From the NCBI GenBank assembly GCA_005773755.1, contig SXHE01000568.1, positions 1 to 5,975 of the forward strand: DNA of 5,975 nt, in the 5' to 3' direction. The notes under the pieces are model-generated. The model ran no database searches, was not told where the DNA came from, and was given only the letters and a program-made list of their open reading frames with translations. The number at the start of each line of letters is the position of its first letter. Position 1 is the first letter of the stretch. The stretch is from Planctomycetia bacterium. Lineage in GTDB: Bacteria > Planctomycetota > Planctomycetia > Gemmatales > Gemmataceae. This document shows positions 1 through 5,796 of the stretch, in pieces. Both the position numbers and the translations under genes were made by a program.

Positions 1-312
1 CGAAAGGTTGTCGTCACCAACAACCCCAAAGCCCCATACCGGCGAGCAATGATCTTCGCCCCCGACGACGGTGGCTGGGTCTATTTGTTCCTGTTCCGCT
101 CTCTCGAAGACGGGCCGTGCGAAGCGGACTGGCTGTACGAAGATGTTGCCGGTGCCGAACACCATGCGGCACAAGACCTGTGCTGCGAAATGCTCAATTG
201 GCAACCGATCCCGGACCCACTTCCAGAATGCCAGGACGACTGGATCGCTCCCGTTCGCGCGGTGCGGGACGCGGCCGGCCGGATTCGGTTCGAACACCTG
301 ACCGAGCAGTGA
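1..312 (+). CDS. Small hypothetical protein, 5' end outside the window
   Basis: The frame is open from base 1 to the TGA at 310-312, giving 103 visible residues. The first possible ATG is at 49 (87 residues), but it lacks a well-placed Shine-Dalgarno: GAG at 44-46 lies only 2 nt away. The 16 codons before it read as ordinary protein (KVVVTNNPKAPYRRA), so the true start is probably just left of the window. The protein is acidic and rich in Trp and Cys, with a CCEML segment, a DPLPECQDDWIAPVR segment and no signal peptide or membrane span. From memory, small proteins with a similar C-terminal CQ-DWI-PVR pattern occur in planctomycetes and other bacteria without assigned function. It precedes the antitoxin-like gene on the same strand by 84 bp. 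I cannot assign a function. Confidence 0.6.
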   Translation, partial: RKVVVTNNPKAPYRRAMIFAPDDGGWVYLFLFRSLEDGPCEADWLYEDVAGAEHHAAQDLCCEMLNWQPIPDPLPECQDDWIAPVRAVRDAAGRIRFEHLTEQ

Positions 313-385
313 GCCGCCTCCCTGTTGTGTTGCGAAGAGAGCCGGCGTATCGTGGAAGCGAGCGGCACGGCGCGCTATTGAAGTC

Positions 386-389
386 GGAG
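386..389 (+). promoter_or_regulatory. Ribosome binding site of the antitoxin-like gene
   Basis: GGAG lies 7 nt before the ATG at 397. It supports this start and shows the small ORF is translated independently of the upstream gene. Confidence 0.6.
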
Positions 390-396
390 CATCGCA

Positions 397-624
397 ATGG
401 TCATTGAGGTCGATTCGGAACTGGAAGCCGCGCTCGCCACGACCGCTAGCGCGAGCGGGACAACCCCGGAAGCGGTGGCGCTCGCCGTGCTGCGCCAGCG
501 GTTCCTCCCCAAGCCCCCGTTCGTTCCGCGCGACGACTGGGAGCGCCGACTGCTCGCAATCGGAAAGGACTGCGGGGTTTCGCTTTCCAACAAGACTTTT
601 AGTCGAGAAGAGATTTACGAGTGA
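397..624 (+). CDS. Antitoxin-like small protein, toxin partner not seen
   Basis: This is a 75-residue soluble protein with start ATG 397, supported by GGAG 7 nt upstream. Residues 1-10 (MVIEVDSELE) resemble the beta strand of a ribbon-helix-helix antitoxin. Residues 11-36 suggest helices with the turn TTPEAVALAVLRQRF, typical of VapB- or CopG-like DNA-binding N-termini. The C-terminal part (PRDDWERRLLAIGKDCGVSLSN, ending EEIYE) recalls the toxin-binding tails of small antitoxin-like proteins common in planctomycetes; this is recollection, not a search. Such proteins normally sit directly before a PIN-domain toxin gene. Here the stop overlaps a GTG (GTGA at 621-624), but that frame ends after 15 codons, followed by a hairpin and a convergent gene. 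It may be an orphan antitoxin or a stand-alone regulator. The gene looks real; the function is inferred. Confidence 0.65.
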   Translation: MVIEVDSELEAALATTASASGTTPEAVALAVLRQRFLPKPPFVPRDDWERRLLAIGKDCGVSLSNKTFSREEIYE

Positions 625-639
625 CATGTAGTGTGACGA

Positions 640-689
640 GCCGGAAGCGTGAGCGACGGACAAGCTGATCCGTCGCTCACGCTTCCGGC
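640..689. repeat. Perfect 21-bp inverted repeat, 8-nt loop; terminator or REP-like element
   Basis: Bases 640-660 are the exact reverse complement of 669-689, around the loop CAAGCTGA (661-668). The arm core is GCGTGAGCGACGG. The element fills the gap between two convergent genes, 16 nt after the antitoxin-like stop and 20 nt before the methyltransferase stop, where a bidirectional terminator would be expected. Neither side has a T-run after the stem, so it does not fit the classical Rho-independent form. From memory, palindromes with this core recur between genes in planctomycete genomes, which would make it a REP-like repeat that may also stop or protect transcripts. The structure is certain; the role is inferred. 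Confidence 0.85.
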
Positions 690-708
690 CCGTCGTGCCA
701 GCCGCGCC

Positions 709-1551
709 CTACTTGCGAACCGGCACGCGCTTCTTGACCGGGGCGACCGGCTCCGTCTCGTCCGCTCCGAACTCGATCATCTGGAGCCGCTTACGGACGC
801 CGTCCGCGTACTGCTCCGACAGCTCGATTCCCAGGTACTTCCGACCGAGCTTTTTCGCGACGGCGAGCGTCGTGCCGCTGCCGGCGAACGGGTCAAGAAC
901 AACGTCACCCTCGTCGGTCGCGACGCGGATGATGCGTTCGAGTACCGCTTCCGGCATCTGGCACGGGTGGCTCACGCGCTCCTTGAACGTGCCGCACACG
1001 CGCGACACGAACCAAGTGTCCGAGTCCGGCCGGAAGTGCTCGTCGCTTTCTTGCGGGCGCAGCACCCAGGTGTCGTCCGGGAGCTTTCCGACCGGGTTCG
1101 CGCGCCGGTCCGCGTAGGTGGTCATGCGGGCGCTGGGCACGCGCACCGAGTCCGGGTTGAACTTGTAGTGCTTCGGGTCGCGGACGTAGTACAGGATGTG
1201 CGCGTGGCTGCGGTTGAACTTTTTCGCGCAGTTCACGCCGAACGTGTAGTGCCACACGATCCAGTTGCGCATGGTCAGGCTCTGCTCATCGAGCCGGACC
1301 TTGTGCTCGGCCACGAACTCGTCGCCGATGGCGAGGAAGAACGAGCCGCTCGGCTTGAGGACGCGCGTCGCCGCTGCGATCCATTTCGCGGTCCAATCGA
1401 GGTAATCGGCCTTCGCCCGGCGGTCGTCGTACACGTCGTACTGGTAGCCGATGTTGAAGGGCGGGTCCGCGAACACGAGGTCCACCGATTCGGCGGGCAT
1501 CCGAGCGAGTACGTCGATGCAATCGCCCTCGATCACGTCGTTCAGCCGCAT
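709..1551 (-). CDS. Site-specific DNA methyltransferase, beta-type N6-adenine/N4-cytosine
   Basis: This predicted 280-residue cytoplasmic enzyme should transfer a methyl group from S-adenosylmethionine to the exocyclic amino group of adenine (or cytosine) in a specific DNA site. Catalytic motif IV is ADPPFN at residues 28-33. The SAM-binding motif I, DPFAGSGTT, comes late at 220-228, followed by GIELS at 241-245. HPCQMP at 195-200 matches motif X just before motif I. This IV-to-I order is that of the beta group (Pfam N6_N4_Mtase), and DPPF favours adenine. Residues 95-190 probably hold target recognition. The tail (residues 262-280) is basic and Pro/Val-rich. ATG 1551 is chosen over an upstream in-frame start at 1659 because AAAGGG sits 7 nt before it and homology begins there (MRLNDVIEGDCIDVL). 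No restriction gene is adjacent, so it may be a solitary regulatory methyltransferase. The recognition site cannot be read from sequence. Confidence 0.93.
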   Translation of the reverse strand: MRLNDVIEGDCIDVLARMPAESVDLVFADPPFNIGYQYDVYDDRRAKADYLDWTAKWIAAATRVLKPSGSFFLAIGDEFVAEHKVRLDEQSLTMRNWIVWHYTFGVNCAKKFNRSHAHILYYVRDPKHYKFNPDSVRVPSARMTTYADRRANPVGKLPDDTWVLRPQESDEHFRPDSDTWFVSRVCGTFKERVSHPCQMPEAVLERIIRVATDEGDVVLDPFAGSGTTLAVAKKLGRKYLGIELSEQYADGVRKRLQMIEFGADETEPVAPVKKRVPVRK

Positions 1552-1791
1552 ACCGCCACCCTTTTGAGTACAACCGCGAGTGATTCGCTCACCCGCAAAT
1601 CTGGAACAACTTGCGCAAGCGCGCGAGGCGATTGTACCGGTCCGGGCGAAATGCGCCACATAGTGATGGCAGTTTGTAGCGGTCGCACCGACTGTGCCGG
1701 GCGCGAAACTTGGGCTAGCGGCACGGACGCGGGGGCGGTAGTCTCCGCGACCCGCGTGCCGGGTTCGTTCCGTCTGTTAGTGGGATCACGG
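1552..1791. other. Divergent intergenic region, methyltransferase / export operon
   Basis: These 240 bp separate the two divergent starts and must hold promoters for both directions. The only symmetrical element I noticed is a 10-bp palindrome, CTTGCGCAAG, at 1610-1619. I could not find a -35/-10 pair with good spacing. The plus frame stays open, but its translation (Cys-, Thr- and Ser-rich, no motif) does not look like protein. Confidence 0.5.
1559..1564 (-). promoter_or_regulatory. Ribosome binding site of the methyltransferase gene
   Basis: On the minus strand AAAGGG is followed by 7 nt and then the ATG at 1551. It decides the start in favour of the 280-residue form over the 316-residue form. 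Confidence 0.6.
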
Positions 1792-2598
1792 ATGTTCCGC
1801 CACTTGAGCGCCGTCTGGACGGCCCGTCACTTTCTGCTCGCACTGGTCAAACTCGACCTGCGGCTGCGCTACCGGCGCTCCGTGTTGGGTGTGGGTTGGT
1901 CGCTGCTGCACCCGATCGCGATGACGATCGTGTTCACGGTGGTGTTCAGCCAGATGTTCGGCGACAGCAACCCGGTCGGGTACGCCGCGTACGCGCTGGC
2001 GGGACTGGCCGTGTGGAGCTTCCTGCGAGACGCCGCGACCGCGGGCAGCAAGGCGTTCCTGACGAACGAGGCGTACATCCGGCAAAGTCCGATGCCGTAC
2101 AGCGTGTACACGCTGCGCACGGTCCTCGGTCAGGCGCTCCACTCGTCGCTCGCGCTCGTCGTCGTCGTCGCGCTGTTGGTGATCTGGAAGGGTGACCTGG
2201 CCGTGTTCGTCGGCCTGGGCCTGGCGCTCCCCGGCCTGATCCTGGCGGTGATCGCGGCGTGGGCTGTTGCGACGATTGGCGCGTTCGTCACGTCGTTCTT
2301 TCACGACATGGCGCACCTGCTGGAGGTGGGCGCGCAGATCGGGTTCTTCCTCACGCCGATCATGTACCGCCGGAGCCTGCTCGACGATCGCGGACTGAGT
2401 TGGTTGGTAGACCTCAACCCCGCGAACGTGTACCTGGCGGTGGTCCGCGACCCGCTCCTGTCGGGTGTCCCGTCCGCCGCCGGTTTAGTGCAACTCGGGA
2501 ACGCCTACCTCGTCGCGCTCGTCGTCACGCTCGCCCTCGTCGCGCTGGCCGGTGGCGTCGTGAGCTGGCTGCACAAGAAGGTGATCTTCCACCTGTGA
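1792..2598 (+). CDS. ABC-2 type permease of a polysaccharide / polyol-phosphate exporter (Wzm/TagG-like)
   Basis: This 268-residue inner-membrane protein is the channel half of an ABC exporter moving a lipid-linked glycan or similar polymer from the cytoplasm outward. It starts with a cytoplasmic amphipathic stretch (1-35) carrying the family pattern RYRRSVLGVGWSLLHPI (26-42). Hydrophobic segments follow at about 38-56, 64-78, 115-133, 138-165, 180-192 and 238-258, six as expected for ABC-2 permeases. Other family marks are FFLTPIMY (185-192) and NPANVYLAVVRDPLL (209-223), and the length fits. ATG 1792 is chosen because the conserved N-terminus begins there; a GTG at 1780 is the alternative. 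A GGGA 6 nt upstream may be the ribosome site. The frame is open far upstream, but that part is the shadow of the opposite-strand methyltransferase. Its ATPase follows 66 bp downstream. Confidence 0.92.
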   Translation: MFRHLSAVWTARHFLLALVKLDLRLRYRRSVLGVGWSLLHPIAMTIVFTVVFSQMFGDSNPVGYAAYALAGLAVWSFLRDAATAGSKAFLTNEAYIRQSPMPYSVYTLRTVLGQALHSSLALVVVVALLVIWKGDLAVFVGLGLALPGLILAVIAAWAVATIGAFVTSFFHDMAHLLEVGAQIGFFLTPIMYRRSLLDDRGLSWLVDLNPANVYLAVVRDPLLSGVPSAAGLVQLGNAYLVALVVTLALVALAGGVVSWLHKKVIFHL

Positions 2599-2604
2599 GC
2601 GCGG

Positions 2605-2630
2605 CGCGAAGACCCTTCGGGGTCGTCGCG
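2605..2630 (+). promoter_or_regulatory. UUCG-capped RNA hairpin between permease and ATPase genes
   Basis: The transcript can fold as CGCGA (2605-2609), A-G mismatch (2610/2625), GACCC (2611-2615), loop UUCG (2616-2619), GGGUC (2620-2624) and UCGCG (2626-2630). C(UUCG)G is an exceptionally stable tetraloop. It begins 7 nt after the permease stop and has no U-run behind it, so it is more likely an mRNA-stabilising or processing element, or a partial attenuator setting the permease:ATPase ratio, than a full terminator. The fold is visible; the role is inferred. Confidence 0.5.
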
Positions 2631-2664
2631 AAACGGTCCCCGACTCCTGTCCTCTGAGACTCGC

Positions 2665-3480
2665 ATGGCGAAGATCGAACTTACCGACGTGTCGGTCACG
2701 TTCACCGCGCACGCCCAGAAGCGGTTGAGCTTCAAGGAGTATCTGGTGCGCGGGCTGTTCCGCCGGTCCGCAAACCCGGCGGTCCGGGTGCGCGCGCTGG
2801 AGGGCATCAACCTGACCGCGAACGACGGCGACCGGATCGGCGTGATCGGGCACAACGGGGCGGGCAAGAGCACGCTGCTGAAGACGCTCGCCGGTGTGTA
2901 CCCGCCGACGCGGGGCACGCGCGTGGTCGAGGGCAAGGTGTGCTCGCTGTTCGACATCACGCTCGGGTTCGAGCACGAAGCGACCGGCTGGGAGAACATC
3001 CTCTATCGCTCGTACCTTCAGGGCGAGACCCCGGCCAGCATCCGCGGGAAGATGGACGAGATCGTCGCGTTCGCGGAACTGGGCGAGTTCATCAACATGC
3101 CGGTGCGGAACTACTCCGCCGGGATGCTCATGCGACTCGCGTTCTCGATCGCGACCGCCATCGAACCGGAAGTGCTGCTGATCGACGAGGTGCTCGCGGT
3201 CGGCGACCTCGCGTTCTTGCACAAGGCGAAGGCCCGAATGCGCGAGCTGATGAAAACCGCGCGGCTGATGGTCATGGTCGCGCACGACCTGGATACGATC
3301 CGCGCGATGTGTACGAAGTGCATCTGGATGAACCACGGGCAGATCGCCGCCGAGGGCGACCCGAACTGGATCGTCGATTCGTACACCGCGGCGGTGACAG
3401 CCGCGTCGGAAGCCGCTCTCTCGGCCCCAGAGCAAGCCGCGCTCGGTGCGCCGGCGCAACCCCAATCCGCCGCCGCGTGA
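2665..3480 (+). CDS. ABC transporter ATP-binding protein of polysaccharide export (Wzt/TagH-like)
   Basis: This 271-residue cytoplasmic ATPase powers the permease encoded just upstream. Walker A is GHNGAGKST at 62-70. The signature is YSAGM at 150-154, the variant typical of the Wzt/TagH/KpsT group instead of LSGGQ. Walker B is VLLIDE at 170-175 with catalytic E175, the D-loop is AVGD (178-181) and the switch histidine is H207 in VAHD. Residues 94-112, SLFDITLGFEHEATGWENI, match the Q-loop region of this subfamily, and the long N-terminal insert (18-42) is also characteristic. The nucleotide-binding domain ends near 240. What follows is a 30-residue Ala/Pro/Gln-rich tail, not the carbohydrate-binding domain of E. 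coli O9a Wzt, so export of a polymer without a recognised terminal cap is more likely. ATG 2665 has only a weak ribosome site. The glycosyltransferase follows after 13 nt. Confidence 0.95.
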   Translation: MAKIELTDVSVTFTAHAQKRLSFKEYLVRGLFRRSANPAVRVRALEGINLTANDGDRIGVIGHNGAGKSTLLKTLAGVYPPTRGTRVVEGKVCSLFDITLGFEHEATGWENILYRSYLQGETPASIRGKMDEIVAFAELGEFINMPVRNYSAGMLMRLAFSIATAIEPEVLLIDEVLAVGDLAFLHKAKARMRELMKTARLMVMVAHDLDTIRAMCTKCIWMNHGQIAAEGDPNWIVDSYTAAVTAASEAALSAPEQAALGAPAQPQSAAA

Positions 3481-3481
3481 C

Positions 3482-3487
3482 GGAGGG
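3482..3487 (+). promoter_or_regulatory. Strong ribosome binding site deciding the GTG start of the glycosyltransferase
   Basis: GGAGGG lies directly after the ATPase stop (TGA, 3478-3480) and 6 nt before GTG 3494. It selects this GTG over an in-frame ATG at 3446 that lies inside the ATPase gene. Confidence 0.75.
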
Positions 3488-3493
3488 TTCGCC

Positions 3494-4684
3494 GTGCGCG
3501 TGCTGTTTAATGGGGTCACGCTGCTCAAGCCGAAGACGGGCATCGCGCACGCCGCGGCGAATCTGCACGCGGCCCTCGCGACCGACTTCCCCGCGGACAC
3601 GTTCTGGCTCTATCCCGGCCAGCGCGCCGCGCGCTTCGCGGGCCGTTTCTTCCGAGCCGGGAAGGGCGGTTCCGGCGGGAGTGCGCGGCCTAATCGCCTT
3701 AAATCACTGGTGAAGCGCGCGGCCGGCGCGGTCGCGAAGGCGGGCTACGCGGCCCACTTCCAGACCGCAGCGCGGCTCGGCCGCTTCGACCTGTACCACG
3801 AACCGAACTTCGTCCCGTTCCGCACCGGCTTGCCGCTCGTGGTCACCGTCTTCGACCTGTCGGTGATGCTGTTCCCACAGTGGCACCCGGCCGAGCGCGT
3901 GAAGGCGCACGAGGCGGCGTTCGCGCGCGGGGTCGCGCTCGCGGATCACGTCATTGTTGGCACGGAAGCGGTTCGTACCGAAGCGCAGCGGCACCTGGGT
4001 CTCGCCCCTGATCGTGTGACCGCGATGCTGTGCGGCGTCGGTCCGCAGTTCCGCCCGCAGTCGCCAGAAACGGTAGCTGCGCTCCGCGCGAGGCACGCCT
4101 TGCCGCCACGCTACACGCTCTACGTCGGCACCATCGAGCCGCGCAAGAACATCGGGACGTTGCTGCGCGCGTTCTGCGACCTGCCCGCGGCCGCGCGCGA
4201 GACGTGCCCGCTGGTGCTGGCCGGCGGGTGGGGCTGGAAGGCCGACGCCGAGCGCGAGCTGTTCCATACCGAGGCGCGGCACAAGGGCGCGATTCACCTG
4301 GGTTACGTTCCCGACGAAGACCTGCCGGCGCTGTACGCCGGCGCGGACGCGCTGCTGTACCCGACCTTCTACGAGGGTTTCGGAATGCCGCCGGTGGAAG
4401 CGATGGCGTGCGGCACTCCCGCGGTCACGTCCACCGCGGACGCGGTACGCGAGGTGGTCGGTCGGCACGCGCTGACGCTCGACCCGAACGATCTCGCCGG
4501 CTGGCGCGACGCGCTCGCCCGCATCGCCGCGGAGCCGGAGTTTCTGGCCGACTACCGGCGGCGCGGACCCGCGCACGCGGCCGCCTTCACCTGGGGCGCG
4601 TGCGCCCGCATCGTCCACGGCGTGTATCGGAAGGTGTTGGGGCTGCCGAATACTGAAGCGACGTCAGCCCGCGCCGCTGCGTAG
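3494..4684 (+). CDS. Glycosyltransferase, GT4 type (GT-B fold)
   Basis: This 396-residue cytoplasmic or membrane-associated enzyme should transfer a sugar from a nucleotide donor to a growing glycan with retention of configuration. The N-terminal acceptor domain (1-180) begins MRVLFNGVTLLKPKTGIAHAA, with the glycine-containing loop of GT-B enzymes, and includes YHEPNFVPF (101-109) and VFDLSVMLFPQWHP (119-132), familiar in mannosyl/rhamnosyl-type GT4 enzymes. The C-terminal donor domain has YVGTIEPRKNI (210-220), with R217/K218 expected to bind the donor phosphate, and the EX7E motif E294-E302 within FYEGFGMPPVEAMACGTP. Start GTG 3494 has a strong ribosome site. It is 13 nt behind the ATPase gene, so it is surely co-transcribed and probably acts on the exported glycan. 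Donor and acceptor sugars cannot be told. The last 21 bp overlap the convergent protease gene. Confidence 0.93.
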   Translation: MRVLFNGVTLLKPKTGIAHAAANLHAALATDFPADTFWLYPGQRAARFAGRFFRAGKGGSGGSARPNRLKSLVKRAAGAVAKAGYAAHFQTAARLGRFDLYHEPNFVPFRTGLPLVVTVFDLSVMLFPQWHPAERVKAHEAAFARGVALADHVIVGTEAVRTEAQRHLGLAPDRVTAMLCGVGPQFRPQSPETVAALRARHALPPRYTLYVGTIEPRKNIGTLLRAFCDLPAAARETCPLVLAGGWGWKADAERELFHTEARHKGAIHLGYVPDEDLPALYAGADALLYPTFYEGFGMPPVEAMACGTPAVTSTADAVREVVGRHALTLDPNDLAGWRDALARIAAEPEFLADYRRRGPAHAAAFTWGACARIVHGVYRKVLGLPNTEATSARAAA

Positions 4685-5746
4685 CACGAAGACGGCCGAC
4701 ACAGCGTTGAACAGCGCGTGGACCAGCACCGGGACGATTAGGCCGTTCGTTCGCACCGCGAGCCAGCCCAGGGCCAGCCCCAATACGAACAAGGGGATGG
4801 GGGTCGGCCACGTCGGGTGCATCAGCCCGAAGAGCGCGGCCGTGGCGTACACGGCCCGCGCGCGCCGCGCCCCGGTCCGCTTGAACCGCCACAGTACGGC
4901 CAACCCTGCCACCAGAACCCCGGCGAAGATCACCGGGGCGCGCTTCTCGCTGGAAGCGGCGAGTGCGACCGCGACGAGCATCACGAGCCACGGCCGCGCG
5001 GCCGTGAGCGGGGCGACGCCGGCACCAGGCACCCGCATCCGTCCGACGCACCACGCCAGCAACAGCCCGCGAATCAGAAGCTCCTCGCGTAGTGGCGCGC
5101 CAACACATGCCTCGAACATTAACACCGCTTGATCCAGTGCGGGCCGGCCGACCAGTTGTGCCAGCGCGTGCGTTTCTGGCTGCGCGCCTTGTCCCTGAGA
5201 GATCGCGTTGACGCCCGCGTGCAAACTCAAGACGAGCGGCGTGAGCACGAGCCACGCGACCACTGCGAGCACCACCTTTCCCGCGGAGCTGCCGTAGCCC
5301 ACCAGCTGCGGTATCCACGCGGGGTAACGCGCGCGCAGCGCGAACCACAGCGCGCCGAGTTGCAGCGGGAGCGCGAACACGCTGGCCCACAACATGCGAA
5401 GCGTGTTCGCGGACTTGAGTGCGTCGGGGGCCGCGTCCTTCGCCCGCGGCGCGGGCAGCGTGTCGCCGTAGACCGCGGAGTAGAAGCCGCCGGTGGAGAG
5501 CAGTTGGTGAACGAGCGGCGGCACGATGAACGCGACGATCAGAAACACGACCATCAACTCGAAGCCGTTCCACGGGACGGGCCACGGCTTCCAGCGCGGA
5601 AGGAACGGCTCGCGCGGCCGAACGGCCCGTGCGACGAGCGCGACCGGCACCGCGACCGCGGCGACGAGCAGGCCGGATGTCGTCATGCGCGCGGCTTCGG
5701 TCCAGAACTCGGCGGGCAAGGTGTGGCCTTCTGCGTTGGTGTTCAC
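4664..5746 (-). CDS. CPBP (Abi/CAAX-type) intramembrane protease family protein
   Basis: This predicted multi-pass membrane protein has 360 residues from GTG 5746. It carries the three family motifs: REELLIRG with E221, E222 and R226; FGLMH with H310; and HALFN with H343 and N347. These form the metal-dependent active site known from Rce1/MmRce1-type proteases. Hydrophobic segments lie at about 24-43, 62-80, 117-137, 157-176, 252-264, 271-287, 304-330 and 334-355. GTG 5746 is preferred because the codons between it and the first ATG (5686, 340 residues) keep the G/C-rich third positions of coding DNA, whereas codons just upstream of it do not; neither start has a clear ribosome site. Bacterial members act in prenyl-protein processing, bacteriocin self-immunity or signalling; the substrate here is unknown. 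It is convergent with the glycosyltransferase and divergent from trpC. Confidence 0.9.
   Translation of the reverse strand: MNTNAEGHTLPAEFWTEAARMTTSGLLVAAVAVPVALVARAVRPREPFLPRWKPWPVPWNGFELMVVFLIVAFIVPPLVHQLLSTGGFYSAVYGDTLPAPRAKDAAPDALKSANTLRMLWASVFALPLQLGALWFALRARYPAWIPQLVGYGSSAGKVVLAVVAWLVLTPLVLSLHAGVNAISQGQGAQPETHALAQLVGRPALDQAVLMFEACVGAPLREELLIRGLLLAWCVGRMRVPGAGVAPLTAARPWLVMLVAVALAASSEKRAPVIFAGVLVAGLAVLWRFKRTGARRARAVYATAALFGLMHPTWPTPIPLFVLGLALGWLAVRTNGLIVPVLVHALFNAVSAVFVLRSGAG
4989..5006. repeat. 18-bp perfect palindrome inside the protease gene
   Basis: CACGGCCGCGCGGCCGTG reads the same on both strands without a spacer. It lies within the protease coding frame, around residues 247-253 (TAARPWL region). 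In DNA this rich in G and C it may be chance or codon bias. No function is claimed. Confidence 0.5.
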
Positions 5747-5763
5747 GCTACGAACGTTAAGAT
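5736..5763 (+). promoter_or_regulatory. Possible sigma-70-like promoter for trpC
   Basis: TTGGTG (5736-5741) and TAAGAT (5758-5763) are separated by 16 nt and match the consensus at 3 and 4 of 6 positions. Transcription from here would leave a leader of under 30 nt before the trpC ATG. The stretch 5747-5765 is the most A/T-rich spot of the divergent gap. This is weak evidence only. Confidence 0.2.
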
Positions 5764-5796
5764 ACCTCTCCCGCGCCGCCCGCACAGAGACACCGC

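Noticed and set aside
1552..1659. N-terminal extension of the methyltransferase to a start at 1659
   Set aside because: The extra 36 residues are Cys/Arg-rich and unlike the family. A ribosome site (AAAGGG) and the conserved N-terminus both fit the ATG at 1551.
1632..1664. TTGTAC and CATAGT as a promoter for the permease
   Set aside because: The spacing is 21 nt, too long for a normal sigma-70 promoter, and the boxes match poorly.
649..1791. Long plus-strand open frame joined to the permease N-terminus (would give a 649-residue protein)
   Set aside because: This part is antisense to the methyltransferase, whose motifs are unmistakable. Its translation is Arg/Val/His-rich without motifs, and the permease family begins at 1792.
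2157..2171. GTC trinucleotide run as a microsatellite or phase-variable repeat
   Set aside because: It is short, keeps the frame at any copy number, and encodes a valine-rich part of a membrane segment; this is codon preference.
3446..3493. ATG 3446 as the glycosyltransferase start
   Set aside because: It lies inside the ATPase gene, adds an RRRNPNPPP stretch foreign to the family, and ignores the GGAGGG placed 6 nt before GTG 3494.
2485..3600. 371-residue minus-strand open frame across the ATPase gene
   Set aside because: It is an antisense shadow of a clear ABC ATPase, with Arg/His/Asp-rich low-complexity translation and no domain.
3704..4618. 304-residue minus-strand open frame opposite the glycosyltransferase
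   Set aside because: Strong G/C bias at third positions removes stop codons on the opposite strand. No motif is seen and the sense gene is certain.
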